NCBI GenBank assembly: GCA_016867005.1
Contig: VGKM01000035.1
Span: 1 to 10,230, forward strand
Source: Candidatus Omnitrophota bacterium
Lineage (GTDB): Bacteria > Omnitrophota > Gorgyraeia > Gygaellales > Profunditerraquicolaceae
Direction: 5' to 3'
DNA: 10,230 nt
The position numbers and the translations under genes were made by a program. The notes under the pieces are model-generated. The model did no database searches, was not told the origin of the DNA, and saw only the letters and a list, made by a program, of their open reading frames with translations. Positions 1 through 5,393 of the stretch are shown here, in pieces (within the stretch, counting starts at the first letter, position 1; each line of letters opens with the position of its first letter).

Positions 1-1298
1 TCGGCCTTGCACATAACCTGGCGGCAGCTTTCTTGGATAATTCCATATTCAGAGGCAATCCCCTGGGCATCGAAAAGAACAGAATTTACTGGAACCGCGT
101 GGTAGATATCGGCGATCGTTTCTTAAGGCACGTAAAAGTCGGATTAGGGCTTCCGAAAGAAGACCTGTCGCGCGATTCAGGGTTTGATATTACGCCTGCA
201 TCGGAAATTATGGCTATTCTGTCTTTAAGCAGGGACCTGGAGGATATGAGGAAACGCCTGGGTAGGATAGTGCTGGCAGAGAGCGCATCCGGAAAACCTA
301 TTACCTGCGAAGACATAAAAGTTGCCGGGATAATGGCAGTATTATTAAAGGATGCGATTAAGCCCAACCTTATCCAGACATTAGAGAATACCCCTTGTTT
401 TGTGCATACGGGGCCTTTTGCCAATATTGCTCATGGCAATAGTTCTATTATCCAGGACGAGATAGCTCTTGCTGCAAGCGATTATGTGGTTACTGAGGCA
501 GGTTTTGGCGCTGATTGCGGAGCGGAGAAATTCTTTGATATTAAATGCAGGATGAGTTCAAATTCTCCTGATGCTGCAGTGCTTGTTTGCTCTGTCAGGG
601 CGCTTAAGGCCCATAGCGGCATTTGCAAGATTACGCCCGGTGAGCCGCTTGATAAGTGCCTGACTGAAGAAAATTTAGATGCTTTAGAAAAGGGCTTGGG
701 GAATTTAAAGAAACAAATTGAAAATGTAATGCTTTTTGGCGTGCCCGTAGTCGTTGCAGTTAACAGATTTAACACCGATACAAAAGCAGAAATTGATTTG
801 ATAAAGAAAAAAGCTCTTGAGTTCGGCGCCTTTGAAGCAGCCACAAGCGAAGTCTGGGCCAAAGGAGGATGCGGCGGCATAGAGTTAGCAAAAGCCGTAG
901 AAAGAGCTTCTTGCACAGCCAAAAAATTTAAGTTGCTTTATTCTGAAGATGCTGGTATAAAAGAGAAGATTGAGAAAATTGCCGTTTCTGTTTATGGCGC
1001 AAAAGGCGTATCTTATTCGGAATCGGCAGAAAAGAAAATCCTTGAGTTCACCGGCCGCGGGTGGGATAAATTGATGGTTTGTATGGCCAAAACACCGCTT
1101 TCTTTGTCCCATGACCCCGCATTAAAAGGAGCGCCGCGCGATTTTGTGCTTCCTGTGCGCGATATCAGGGCTTTTATCGGCGCAGGATTTTTGTCCTGTT
1201 TGTGCGGCACGATCCAGACTATGCCTGGTTTACCGAGCCATCCTCGAGGGGAAAATATTGATATTGATGAAAAAGGAAACATTACGGGCTTGAGTTGA
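1..1298 (+). CDS. fhs: Formate--tetrahydrofolate ligase (10-formyl-THF synthetase), 5'-truncated
   Basis: This enzyme forms 10-formyl-THF from formate, THF and ATP, the entry step of the methyl branch. The frame is already open at position 3 and starts inside the gene, so 431 codons are visible. The family is usually about 555-560 residues, so roughly 125 N-terminal residues, including the ATP P-loop, lie upstream. The TTG at 33 is an internal codon, because the family sequence (GLAHNLAAAFLDN) is already recognisable before it. Visible family blocks are FDITPASEIMAIL, LKDAIKPNLIQTLENTP, GPFANIAHGNSS, VVTEAGFGADCGAEKFFD, the signature SVRALKAHSG (591-620; the usual form ends in GG) and the C-terminal GAGFLSCLCGTIQTMPGLP. 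The stop is 1 bp before fchA, so the two are clearly co-transcribed. Identification is secure. Direction of use (acetogenesis, formate assimilation or C1 oxidation) cannot be told from this gene. Confidence 0.97.
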   Translation, partial: GLAHNLAAAFLDNSIFRGNPLGIEKNRIYWNRVVDIGDRFLRHVKVGLGLPKEDLSRDSGFDITPASEIMAILSLSRDLEDMRKRLGRIVLAESASGKPITCEDIKVAGIMAVLLKDAIKPNLIQTLENTPCFVHTGPFANIAHGNSSIIQDEIALAASDYVVTEAGFGADCGAEKFFDIKCRMSSNSPDAAVLVCSVRALKAHSGICKITPGEPLDKCLTEENLDALEKGLGNLKKQIENVMLFGVPVVVAVNRFNTDTKAEIDLIKKKALEFGAFEAATSEVWAKGGCGGIELAKAVERASCTAKKFKLLYSEDAGIKEKIEKIAVSVYGAKGVSYSESAEKKILEFTGRGWDKLMVCMAKTPLSLSHDPALKGAPRDFVLPVRDIRAFIGAGFLSCLCGTIQTMPGLPSHPRGENIDIDEKGNITGLS

Positions 1299-1299
1299 T

Positions 1300-1860
1300 A
1301 TGTATAAAAACAGTACTTTAAAGAAATATTTAAATGATTTAGCTGCCAAGCTGCCTGCTCCCGGAGGCGGTTCTGCTGCCAGTTTGAATGCTGCCCTCGG
1401 TGCCAGCCTTATTAGCATGGTTATTAATTTTACGCTTGGCAAGGCTAAGTATGCCGAATATGATGCGGAACTTAGGAAAATGCTGCAGGAATCTGAACAC
1501 TTGAGGGATCAATTCCTGGATTTAGTTGACTTAGACGTCTTGGCCTACAGGAGCAGGAATAAAAGAGATGCATTAAATATTCCTTTTATGCTGGCCCGGT
1601 TATGTTTTGAAGCAATCAAGTTGTGCCCTGTATTAGTAATTAAAGGAAACCGTAATTTGGCAAGCGATGTGGCAGTAGCCGCAATAATGCTTGAGTCGGC
1701 TTTTGTATCCGCATATTTTAACGTGGAAATAAACCTGAAAATCCTGGGAAATAAGAAGTTGACTACCAGCATCAGAAAAGAATTGGGCCTTAAAGCAAAG
1801 AAAGTCTGGAAAACACGTCTAATAGTGGAGGATAAAGTTGGCAAAATTATTAGAGGGTAA
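1300..1860 (+). CDS. fchA: Cyclodeaminase/cyclohydrolase family protein, probable methenyl-THF cyclohydrolase
   Basis: The protein belongs to the formimidoyl-THF cyclodeaminase family (FTCD C-terminal type). In clostridia and acetogens the stand-alone member, FchA, interconverts 10-formyl-THF and 5,10-methenyl-THF. The N-terminal folate-binding motif PAPGGGSAASL is at residues 19-29, and the GNRNLASDVAVAA block is at 116-128 with the conserved Asp at 123, followed by NVEINLKIL. At 186 residues it is a little shorter than the usual ~205-210. The missing residues appear to lie in the middle, around residues 85-95, where homologues often have a Lys/Pro-rich segment before the next helix. It starts 1 bp after fhs and its last 23 bp overlap folD. 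Position between formyl-THF ligase and dehydrogenase argues for the cyclohydrolase role over histidine degradation, of which no other gene is nearby. The activity is inferred from family and context. Confidence 0.88.
   Translation: MYKNSTLKKYLNDLAAKLPAPGGGSAASLNAALGASLISMVINFTLGKAKYAEYDAELRKMLQESEHLRDQFLDLVDLDVLAYRSRNKRDALNIPFMLARLCFEAIKLCPVLVIKGNRNLASDVAVAAIMLESAFVSAYFNVEINLKILGNKKLTTSIRKELGLKAKKVWKTRLIVEDKVGKIIRG
1827..1840 (+). promoter_or_regulatory. Ribosome binding site and TTG start of folD, inside fchA
   Basis: GGAGG at 1827-1831 lies 6 nt before a TTG at 1838, within the last codons of fchA. This site sets the folD start: translation from TTG gives MAKLLEGKPIAD, which matches the conserved FolD N-terminus, and no nearby ATG fits. 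The 23-bp overlap suggests translational coupling with fchA. Confidence 0.85.
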
Positions 1861-2680
1861 GCCGATTGCAGACAGGATTAAAGATGAGATTAAGGCAAGC
1901 GTGTCGTCTTTAAGCTTTAAACCGGTTTTAGCCAGTATCATGGTCGGGGAAAACGCCGGGGCTGAAACATATATTAAATCTCAGAAGAAAGTCGCTGAAG
2001 GTTTAGGCATAGATTATCAATTTCATAAATTAAGTGCAGATATAAAAGAAAGCGAGTTAATTGAATTTGTAAAGAAATTAAATGCCGATGAGCTTATTAA
2101 TGGTATTATTATCCAGATGCCACTTCCGGCCCAGATAGATTATAAGAAAATATCGCAATATATCCTGCCGGAAAAAGATATTGAAGGCATGCATCCGGCT
2201 AATATCGGCAAAATTATCTTTGGCAAAGCAAAAATATTGCCTTGTACTGCGGCAGCAGTAATGGAATTGATAAATAGCATAGGCTTAGATTTATACGGCA
2301 AGGAAGTTGTTATAGTCGGGCACAGCGAAATCGTGGGAAAGCCTTTGGCATTATTGCTGCTGGAGAAATTTGCTACGGTTACTGTAGCTCATATTGGTAC
2401 AAGTAAAGCAGGGCAATTAGAAGAACATGTGAAAAAAGCCGAAATTTTAATTGTGGCAGTGGGCCGTGCAGGTTTGATCAAAGGCGACTTAATAAAAGAC
2501 GGAGCCATTGTAATTGATGTAGGCATAAATAGAGTGGGAGAAAAAATTGTCGGCGATGTGGAGTTTGAGCCGGCAGAAAGAAAGGCTTCATATATCACTC
2601 CTGTCCCCGGAGGCGTCGGGCCGCTTACTGTTGCTATGTTAATGCGTAATCTGGTGGAGGCAGCAAAACTGCAGCGTTGA
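1838..2680 (+). CDS. folD: Methylene-THF dehydrogenase of the FolD family, cyclohydrolase residues replaced
   Basis: FolD normally oxidises 5,10-methylene-THF to methenyl-THF with NAD(P) and then hydrolyses it to 10-formyl-THF. The 280-residue length is normal. Family blocks are the N-terminal folate domain, GIIIQMPLP (89-97), PEKDIEGMHPANIG (111-124), PCT (135-137), the nucleotide-binding VVIVGHSEIVGKP (157-169), VIDVGINR and the C-terminal ITPVPGGVGPLTVAML. In E. coli FolD the active site uses Tyr50, Lys54, Gln98 and Asp121. Ungapped alignment of the local blocks gives Tyr45, Gln49, Gln93 and Glu116 here, so the key Lys is Gln (codon CAG at 1982) and the Asp is Glu (GAA at 2183). The dehydrogenase fold looks intact, but cyclohydrolase activity is doubtful. 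The overlapping upstream fchA could supply it. Cofactor choice (NAD or NADP) is not readable here. The start is TTG with a strong RBS inside fchA. Confidence 0.96.
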   Translation: MAKLLEGKPIADRIKDEIKASVSSLSFKPVLASIMVGENAGAETYIKSQKKVAEGLGIDYQFHKLSADIKESELIEFVKKLNADELINGIIIQMPLPAQIDYKKISQYILPEKDIEGMHPANIGKIIFGKAKILPCTAAAVMELINSIGLDLYGKEVVIVGHSEIVGKPLALLLLEKFATVTVAHIGTSKAGQLEEHVKKAEILIVAVGRAGLIKGDLIKDGAIVIDVGINRVGEKIVGDVEFEPAERKASYITPVPGGVGPLTVAMLMRNLVEAAKLQR

Positions 2681-2690
2681 TTAAACGACA

Positions 2691-3020
2691 ATGAAAACAA
2701 TTGCTCTTTTAACCATTTCCAATATCTTCATGACCTTTGCCTGGTACGGGCATTTAAAATACAAAAACTCTCCGCTTTGGATTGTCGTTATTATAAGCTG
2801 GCTGATTGCATTCCTGGAATATTGTTTCCAGGTGCCGGCAAATAGATTAGGCCATTATACATATAGCGCAGCCCAGCTTAAAACCATCCAGGAAGTTATT
2901 ACGCTGATAGTTTTTGTTATTTTTTCAATAATCTACCTGAAGGAAGAATTCAAATGGAATTATGCAGTCGGTTTCCTGTGTATCCTGGCTGCGGTGTTTT
3001 TTATATTTAAGAAATGGTAA
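2691..3020 (+). CDS. DUF486 / DMT-like small membrane protein
   Basis: This is a 109-residue, very hydrophobic protein with four predicted membrane helices at about residues 3-19, 29-48, 67-83 and 92-107. The pattern MTFAWYGHLKYK, followed by FLEYCFQVPANRLGHYTYSAAQLKTIQEVITL and a C-terminal YLKEEFKWNYAVGFLCIL, is typical of the DUF486 family, which is distantly related to the drug/metabolite transporter (small multidrug resistance-like) fold. Substrate and function are not established. It begins 10 bp after folD with only a weak Shine-Dalgarno, so it is probably read from the fhs-fchA-folD transcript. That placement hints at, but does not prove, a link to C1 metabolism. The gene is full length for the family and intact. 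Confidence 0.9.
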   Translation: MKTIALLTISNIFMTFAWYGHLKYKNSPLWIVVIISWLIAFLEYCFQVPANRLGHYTYSAAQLKTIQEVITLIVFVIFSIIYLKEEFKWNYAVGFLCILAAVFFIFKKW

Positions 3021-3035
3021 TATGCTCTTTGGAAG

Positions 3036-3120
3036 TTTTGCGGATGGTTTGTCTGTAATTTTTCGCTCAGGGATGTCGCGGATCCTGCCTCGTCACCCGC
3101 AAAATACCTAAGCCATCCGT
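3036..3120. repeat. Imperfect inverted repeat, small member of a local repeat family
   Basis: The left end reads gcggatggtttgtctgtaa from 3040. The right end (3098-3120) read on the minus strand begins acggatggcttagg. The two therefore share an inverted RCGGAYGGYTTRG terminus. A second exact pair, ttttgcgg (3036-3043) and ccgcaaaa (3097-3104), overlaps it. The middle holds a BamHI-like ggatcc. A closely similar end is found at 4207, beyond the next gene, so this looks like one copy of a dispersed palindromic element. It has no T-run, so it is a poor rho-independent terminator. Confidence 0.55.
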
Positions 3121-3162
3121 AAAAAATGGATGCATATTTATTCTTGCTTGCTTGTAAGCAAG
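3113..3162. other. Two small hairpins in the gap before the TPR gene
   Basis: Inverted pair catcc (3114-3118) and ggatg (3128-3132) is separated by an A-rich loop. A second pair, cttgctt (3147-3153) and aagcaag (3156-3162), follows at once. Neither is followed by a T-tract. The rest of the gap to 3238 is A- and purine-rich, with no clear promoter and no credible gene on either strand. The hairpins may stabilise the upstream operon mRNA or be repeat debris. Confidence 0.35.
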
Positions 3163-3238
3163 GGGCGGTAAAAGTTCGAGTTAAAAATAAAAAATAAATA
3201 GAATATGGAAGATAGAAGAAGAGATTAGAAAAGGAAAA

Positions 3239-4174
3239 ATGATGAAAACAATAACATTGTTTATTTGCATAGTCATAATAGTTACATTTAGCTTTATGGC
3301 TGAAGTCTATGCCGAGACTTTTTATTTGAAAGATGGAAATGTTGTAGAAGGGAAAATTATCAAAGAAGAAAAAGGCAAAATTTACCTTGAAGACGCCACT
3401 GTAACTATAAAAGGGCCTAACGAGGAGGGTACGAAGGAAGGTCAAGAAGCATTTATGTACGCTTCAAGGCATGTTATTAGAAGAGACGAAATAGAGACAA
3501 TTAAAGCAGGCGATACAATGGTTGAAGCATTTACTGATGAAGGAATGAGAGATCAGTACAAAGTTAGTAAAAGTTCTGAGTATTATTTTCGGGGCGTGCA
3601 ATATGCGATTAATAGAAAATTTGAAGAAGCACAAAAAGAGTTTAGCAATAGCCTTAGAATAGATACATCTTATACTCCGGCTCAAGAAGCAGTTTTATTA
3701 CTCAAACAAGTATTGAATAAGTCAATAAAACAAGAATCTGCCTCAACTATATTTGAGATCGTAGATTCTAAGGATTGGCAAAACGCAATTTCTAAATTAA
3801 GAAACATAGTAACTTTGGAGCCAAACAATATTGTAGCGCGTAATCTGTTAGGTGTTGTTTATCGCTATAATAGAAGATTCGATGATGCGAAGAATGAATT
3901 CGAGAGGGCTCTGCAAATTGAACCCGCAAATGCTTCAATTCATAATAACTTAGGAGTAATTTATGCCTATGAAAATATGCTGGATATAGCCACCGATGAG
4001 TTTAATAATGCATTAAAATTTAATCCCAATCTAAGCGAGGCAAAATTTAATCTTGAAATACTTAAAGAGTCTAGGAAACTTTCAAAAGAAGACATAGCTA
4101 CTCAGGCTATTCTTGAAAATAAAGGTTACGGCGATATCTTAATGACTGCATCTATAGTGGAAGAAAGATATTAG
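3239..4174 (+). CDS. Exported TPR-repeat protein, A+T-rich
   Basis: The 311-residue protein has an N-terminal signal peptide: a basic start (MMKT), a hydrophobic core to about residue 20 and a likely signal peptidase I site VYA|ET after residue 25. The mature protein begins with a short beta-rich stretch (TFYLKDGNVVEGKII, then KIYLEDATV), of the kind often seen at the start of exported repeat proteins. Tetratricopeptide repeats follow at about residues 115-150 and 180-275 (for example ARNLLGVVYRYNRRFDDAKN and IHNNLGVIYAYENMLD). It probably acts outside the cytoplasmic membrane as a protein-binding scaffold, with no known partner. AAGGA at 3231-3235 fits the second Met (3242) better than the first (3239). 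Codon and base use are visibly more A+T-rich than fhs, metF or acsB, and the gene sits between two related repeat elements, separating two blocks of one pathway. It may be a later insertion. Confidence 0.85.
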   Translation: MMKTITLFICIVIIVTFSFMAEVYAETFYLKDGNVVEGKIIKEEKGKIYLEDATVTIKGPNEEGTKEGQEAFMYASRHVIRRDEIETIKAGDTMVEAFTDEGMRDQYKVSKSSEYYFRGVQYAINRKFEEAQKEFSNSLRIDTSYTPAQEAVLLLKQVLNKSIKQESASTIFEIVDSKDWQNAISKLRNIVTLEPNNIVARNLLGVVYRYNRRFDDAKNEFERALQIEPANASIHNNLGVIYAYENMLDIATDEFNNALKFNPNLSEAKFNLEILKESRKLSKEDIATQAILENKGYGDILMTASIVEERY

Positions 4175-4282
4175 TTGGAAGAAATAGGGGGGCGGCTCGA
4201 TTTTTAGCGGACGGCTTGGCTGTGTTTTCGAGCACATGGCTTAAGCTTTATGGTTTTTGCTGAAGGCGCATTAGAAAATTTT

Positions 4283-4337
4283 TGGCACTTCGACTTCGCT
4301 CAGTGCCAATGGTGAGCGTAGTCGAATCCATTGGCAC
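4283..4337. repeat. Nested palindrome with competing pairings
   Basis: ttcgacttcgctca (4289-4302) and tgagcgtagtcgaa (4313-4326) pair with one mismatch around a 10-nt loop. That loop, gtgccaatgg (4303-4312), is itself perfectly complementary to ccattggcac (4328-4337), and its first six bases also pair with tggcac (4283-4288). Three mutually exclusive hairpins are therefore possible. The ttcgact-cgctca type of palindrome recurs between genes in many bacterial genomes, as far as I recall. It is followed by no T-tract. Confidence 0.7.
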
Positions 4338-4353
4338 TATCTATTGACTTCTA

Positions 4354-4434
4354 GTCGGCAAGGGTTTACGAGGAGCGGAGGAGTTCTCGAAAGGGCAAGG
4401 CGGAGCCGGAGCGACGAAGTAAACCGTAGCCGAC
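4354..4434. repeat. Inverted repeat, second hairpin of the composite element
   Basis: gtcggc (4354-4359) pairs with gccgac (4429-4434), and gtttac (4364-4369) pairs with gtaaac (4419-4424), with a 4-5 nt bulge between the two stems. The G-rich inside (repeated gcgga/ggagc words) can form smaller stems. It sits between the two arms of the larger element. Confidence 0.6.
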
Positions 4435-4512
4435 GGCAAAAATTTTCAGCGCCGAAGCAAATACCATAAAGCTAAACTTGATAAGAGCGAGAAAACAGAC
4501 AGCAGATTTATA

Positions 4513-4526
4513 AAGAGGACAATATG
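4513..4526 (+). promoter_or_regulatory. Ribosome binding site and start of metF
   Basis: AAGAGG at 4513-4518 is 5 nt before ATG at 4524. It lies just outside the right arm of the repeat element, so that element would form part of the 5' leader if transcription starts upstream of it. Confidence 0.75.
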
Positions 4527-5393
4527 ACATTTAGAGAGAAATTACAATCGGGGAAATTTTTGGTGACGTCCGAGATCGGGCCGCCGAAGGGCATTGAGAC
4601 CAAGCTGCTTCTGGAGGACGCGGAATTAATTAAGGGCCGGGTTGATTGTATTAATGTCACCGATCTGCAGAGCTCGGTAATGCGCCTGGGGTCTTTGGCA
4701 GTTTGCGCGCTCTTAAAACAAAACGGCTTTGAACCGATATACCAGGTAACTTGCCGCGACAGGAACCGCCTGGCGCTTCAGTCAGATATCCTTTCAGCAG
4801 GCGCACTCGGCATCCAGAATCTATTGCTTTTAACGGGAGACCACCCGGCGCTGGGTGACCATCCGGAAGCAAAACCGGTTTTTGACCTTGATTCTGTGCA
4901 ATTATTGCAGGTAGTAAAGAAGCTCCAGGAAGGTTCTGATATGAAAGGCAATAAGCTGATAGGCGAGCCGCCGAAATTCTGCATGGGCGCAGTAGTCAAT
5001 CCCGGCGCAGACCCTCTTGAGCCGCAGATCATCAAAATGGAAAAGAAAATTGAAGCAGGCGCGGAGTTCTTTCAGACACAGGCGGTTTATGATATTAAGA
5101 TATTTGAGAATTTTCTTAATAAGACAAAGCATTTAAAAACTACAATTATGGCAGGCATCGTATTATTAAAATCAGCCGGCATGGCGCGTTATATGAATAA
5201 GAACGTTGCCGGAGTTTTTGTGCCGGATAATTTAATCAAAGAAATGGAAGAAACAAAAGATAAACAGGCCCAATCCGTTGAGATTGCCTCGCGCCTGATC
5301 AAGGAACTAAAACCCATGTGCCAGGGGATCCATATTATGCCGATCGGCTGGGATAAAGTTGTGCCCCGTGTATTGGATGCGGGGGGATTATAA
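4524..5393 (+). CDS. metF: 5,10-methylenetetrahydrofolate reductase
   Basis: This flavoprotein reduces methylene-THF to methyl-THF, the last step of the methyl branch. The 289-residue TIM-barrel length is typical of bacterial MetF. Family residues seen are TSEIGPPKG with Glu17 (E. coli Glu28), LLTGDHP with Asp106 (E. coli Asp120) and QTQAVYD with Gln186 (E. coli Gln183). The block FCMGAVVNPGADP at 152-164 is like those of acetogen and archaeal-type reductases. No metV or hdr gene is beside it, so the electron donor cannot be assigned. The stop codon overlaps the acsB start (TAATG at 5391-5395), implying co-transcription and translational coupling. A role in methionine synthesis as well is possible, but the direct link to acsB points to the Wood-Ljungdahl pathway. 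Confidence 0.95.
   Translation: MTFREKLQSGKFLVTSEIGPPKGIETKLLLEDAELIKGRVDCINVTDLQSSVMRLGSLAVCALLKQNGFEPIYQVTCRDRNRLALQSDILSAGALGIQNLLLLTGDHPALGDHPEAKPVFDLDSVQLLQVVKKLQEGSDMKGNKLIGEPPKFCMGAVVNPGADPLEPQIIKMEKKIEAGAEFFQTQAVYDIKIFENFLNKTKHLKTTIMAGIVLLKSAGMARYMNKNVAGVFVPDNLIKEMEETKDKQAQSVEIASRLIKELKPMCQGIHIMPIGWDKVVPRVLDAGGL

Larger units (their letters stand above)
4207..4503. repeat. Composite inverted-repeat element (~300 bp) upstream of metF
   Basis: This fills most of the 349-bp gene-free stretch 4175-4523. The left arm, about 4218-4283, and the right arm, about 4436-4503, are imperfect reverse complements. The best blocks are agctttatggt-ttt-gct near 4243-4261 with its complement at about 4456-4473, and gaaaattttt (4274-4283) with aaaaattttc (4438-4447). 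Between the arms lie two further hairpins (4283-4337 and 4354-4434), so the whole can fold as a long stem bearing two side hairpins, as RNA or cruciform DNA. The left end gcggacggcttggctgtg (4207) matches the end of the smaller repeat at 3040. No open frame of useful length, transposase or known riboswitch was recognised. It could be a non-autonomous mobile element, a relic, or a structured RNA/leader for metF-acsB. Confidence 0.65.

Noticed and set aside
33..35. TTG at 33 as the true start of fhs
   Set aside because: The recognisable family sequence continues upstream in frame to position 3, and the N-terminal ATP-binding region would be missing.
2318..2345. FolD GHSEIVGKP (instead of GRS) as proof of a cofactor switch
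   Set aside because: E. coli FolD itself lacks the Arg at this place yet uses NADP, so the His says little on its own.
2960..3445. 161-codon open frame on the minus strand spanning the gap before the TPR gene
   Set aside because: It overlaps both flanking plus-strand genes, is Phe/Tyr-rich in the manner of an antisense shadow of A-rich DNA, has no family resemblance, and its middle is the inverted-repeat region.
4478..4514. Possible promoter TTGATA ... TTTATAAA just upstream of metF
   Set aside because: The spacing is either 17 bp to a non-consensus hexamer or over 20 bp to the TATA-like word, which also runs into the ribosome binding site.
4175..4523. Known riboswitch (SAM, THF or cobalamin) upstream of metF
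   Set aside because: No conserved core sequence of these classes was recognised. The structure there is explained by inverted repeats.
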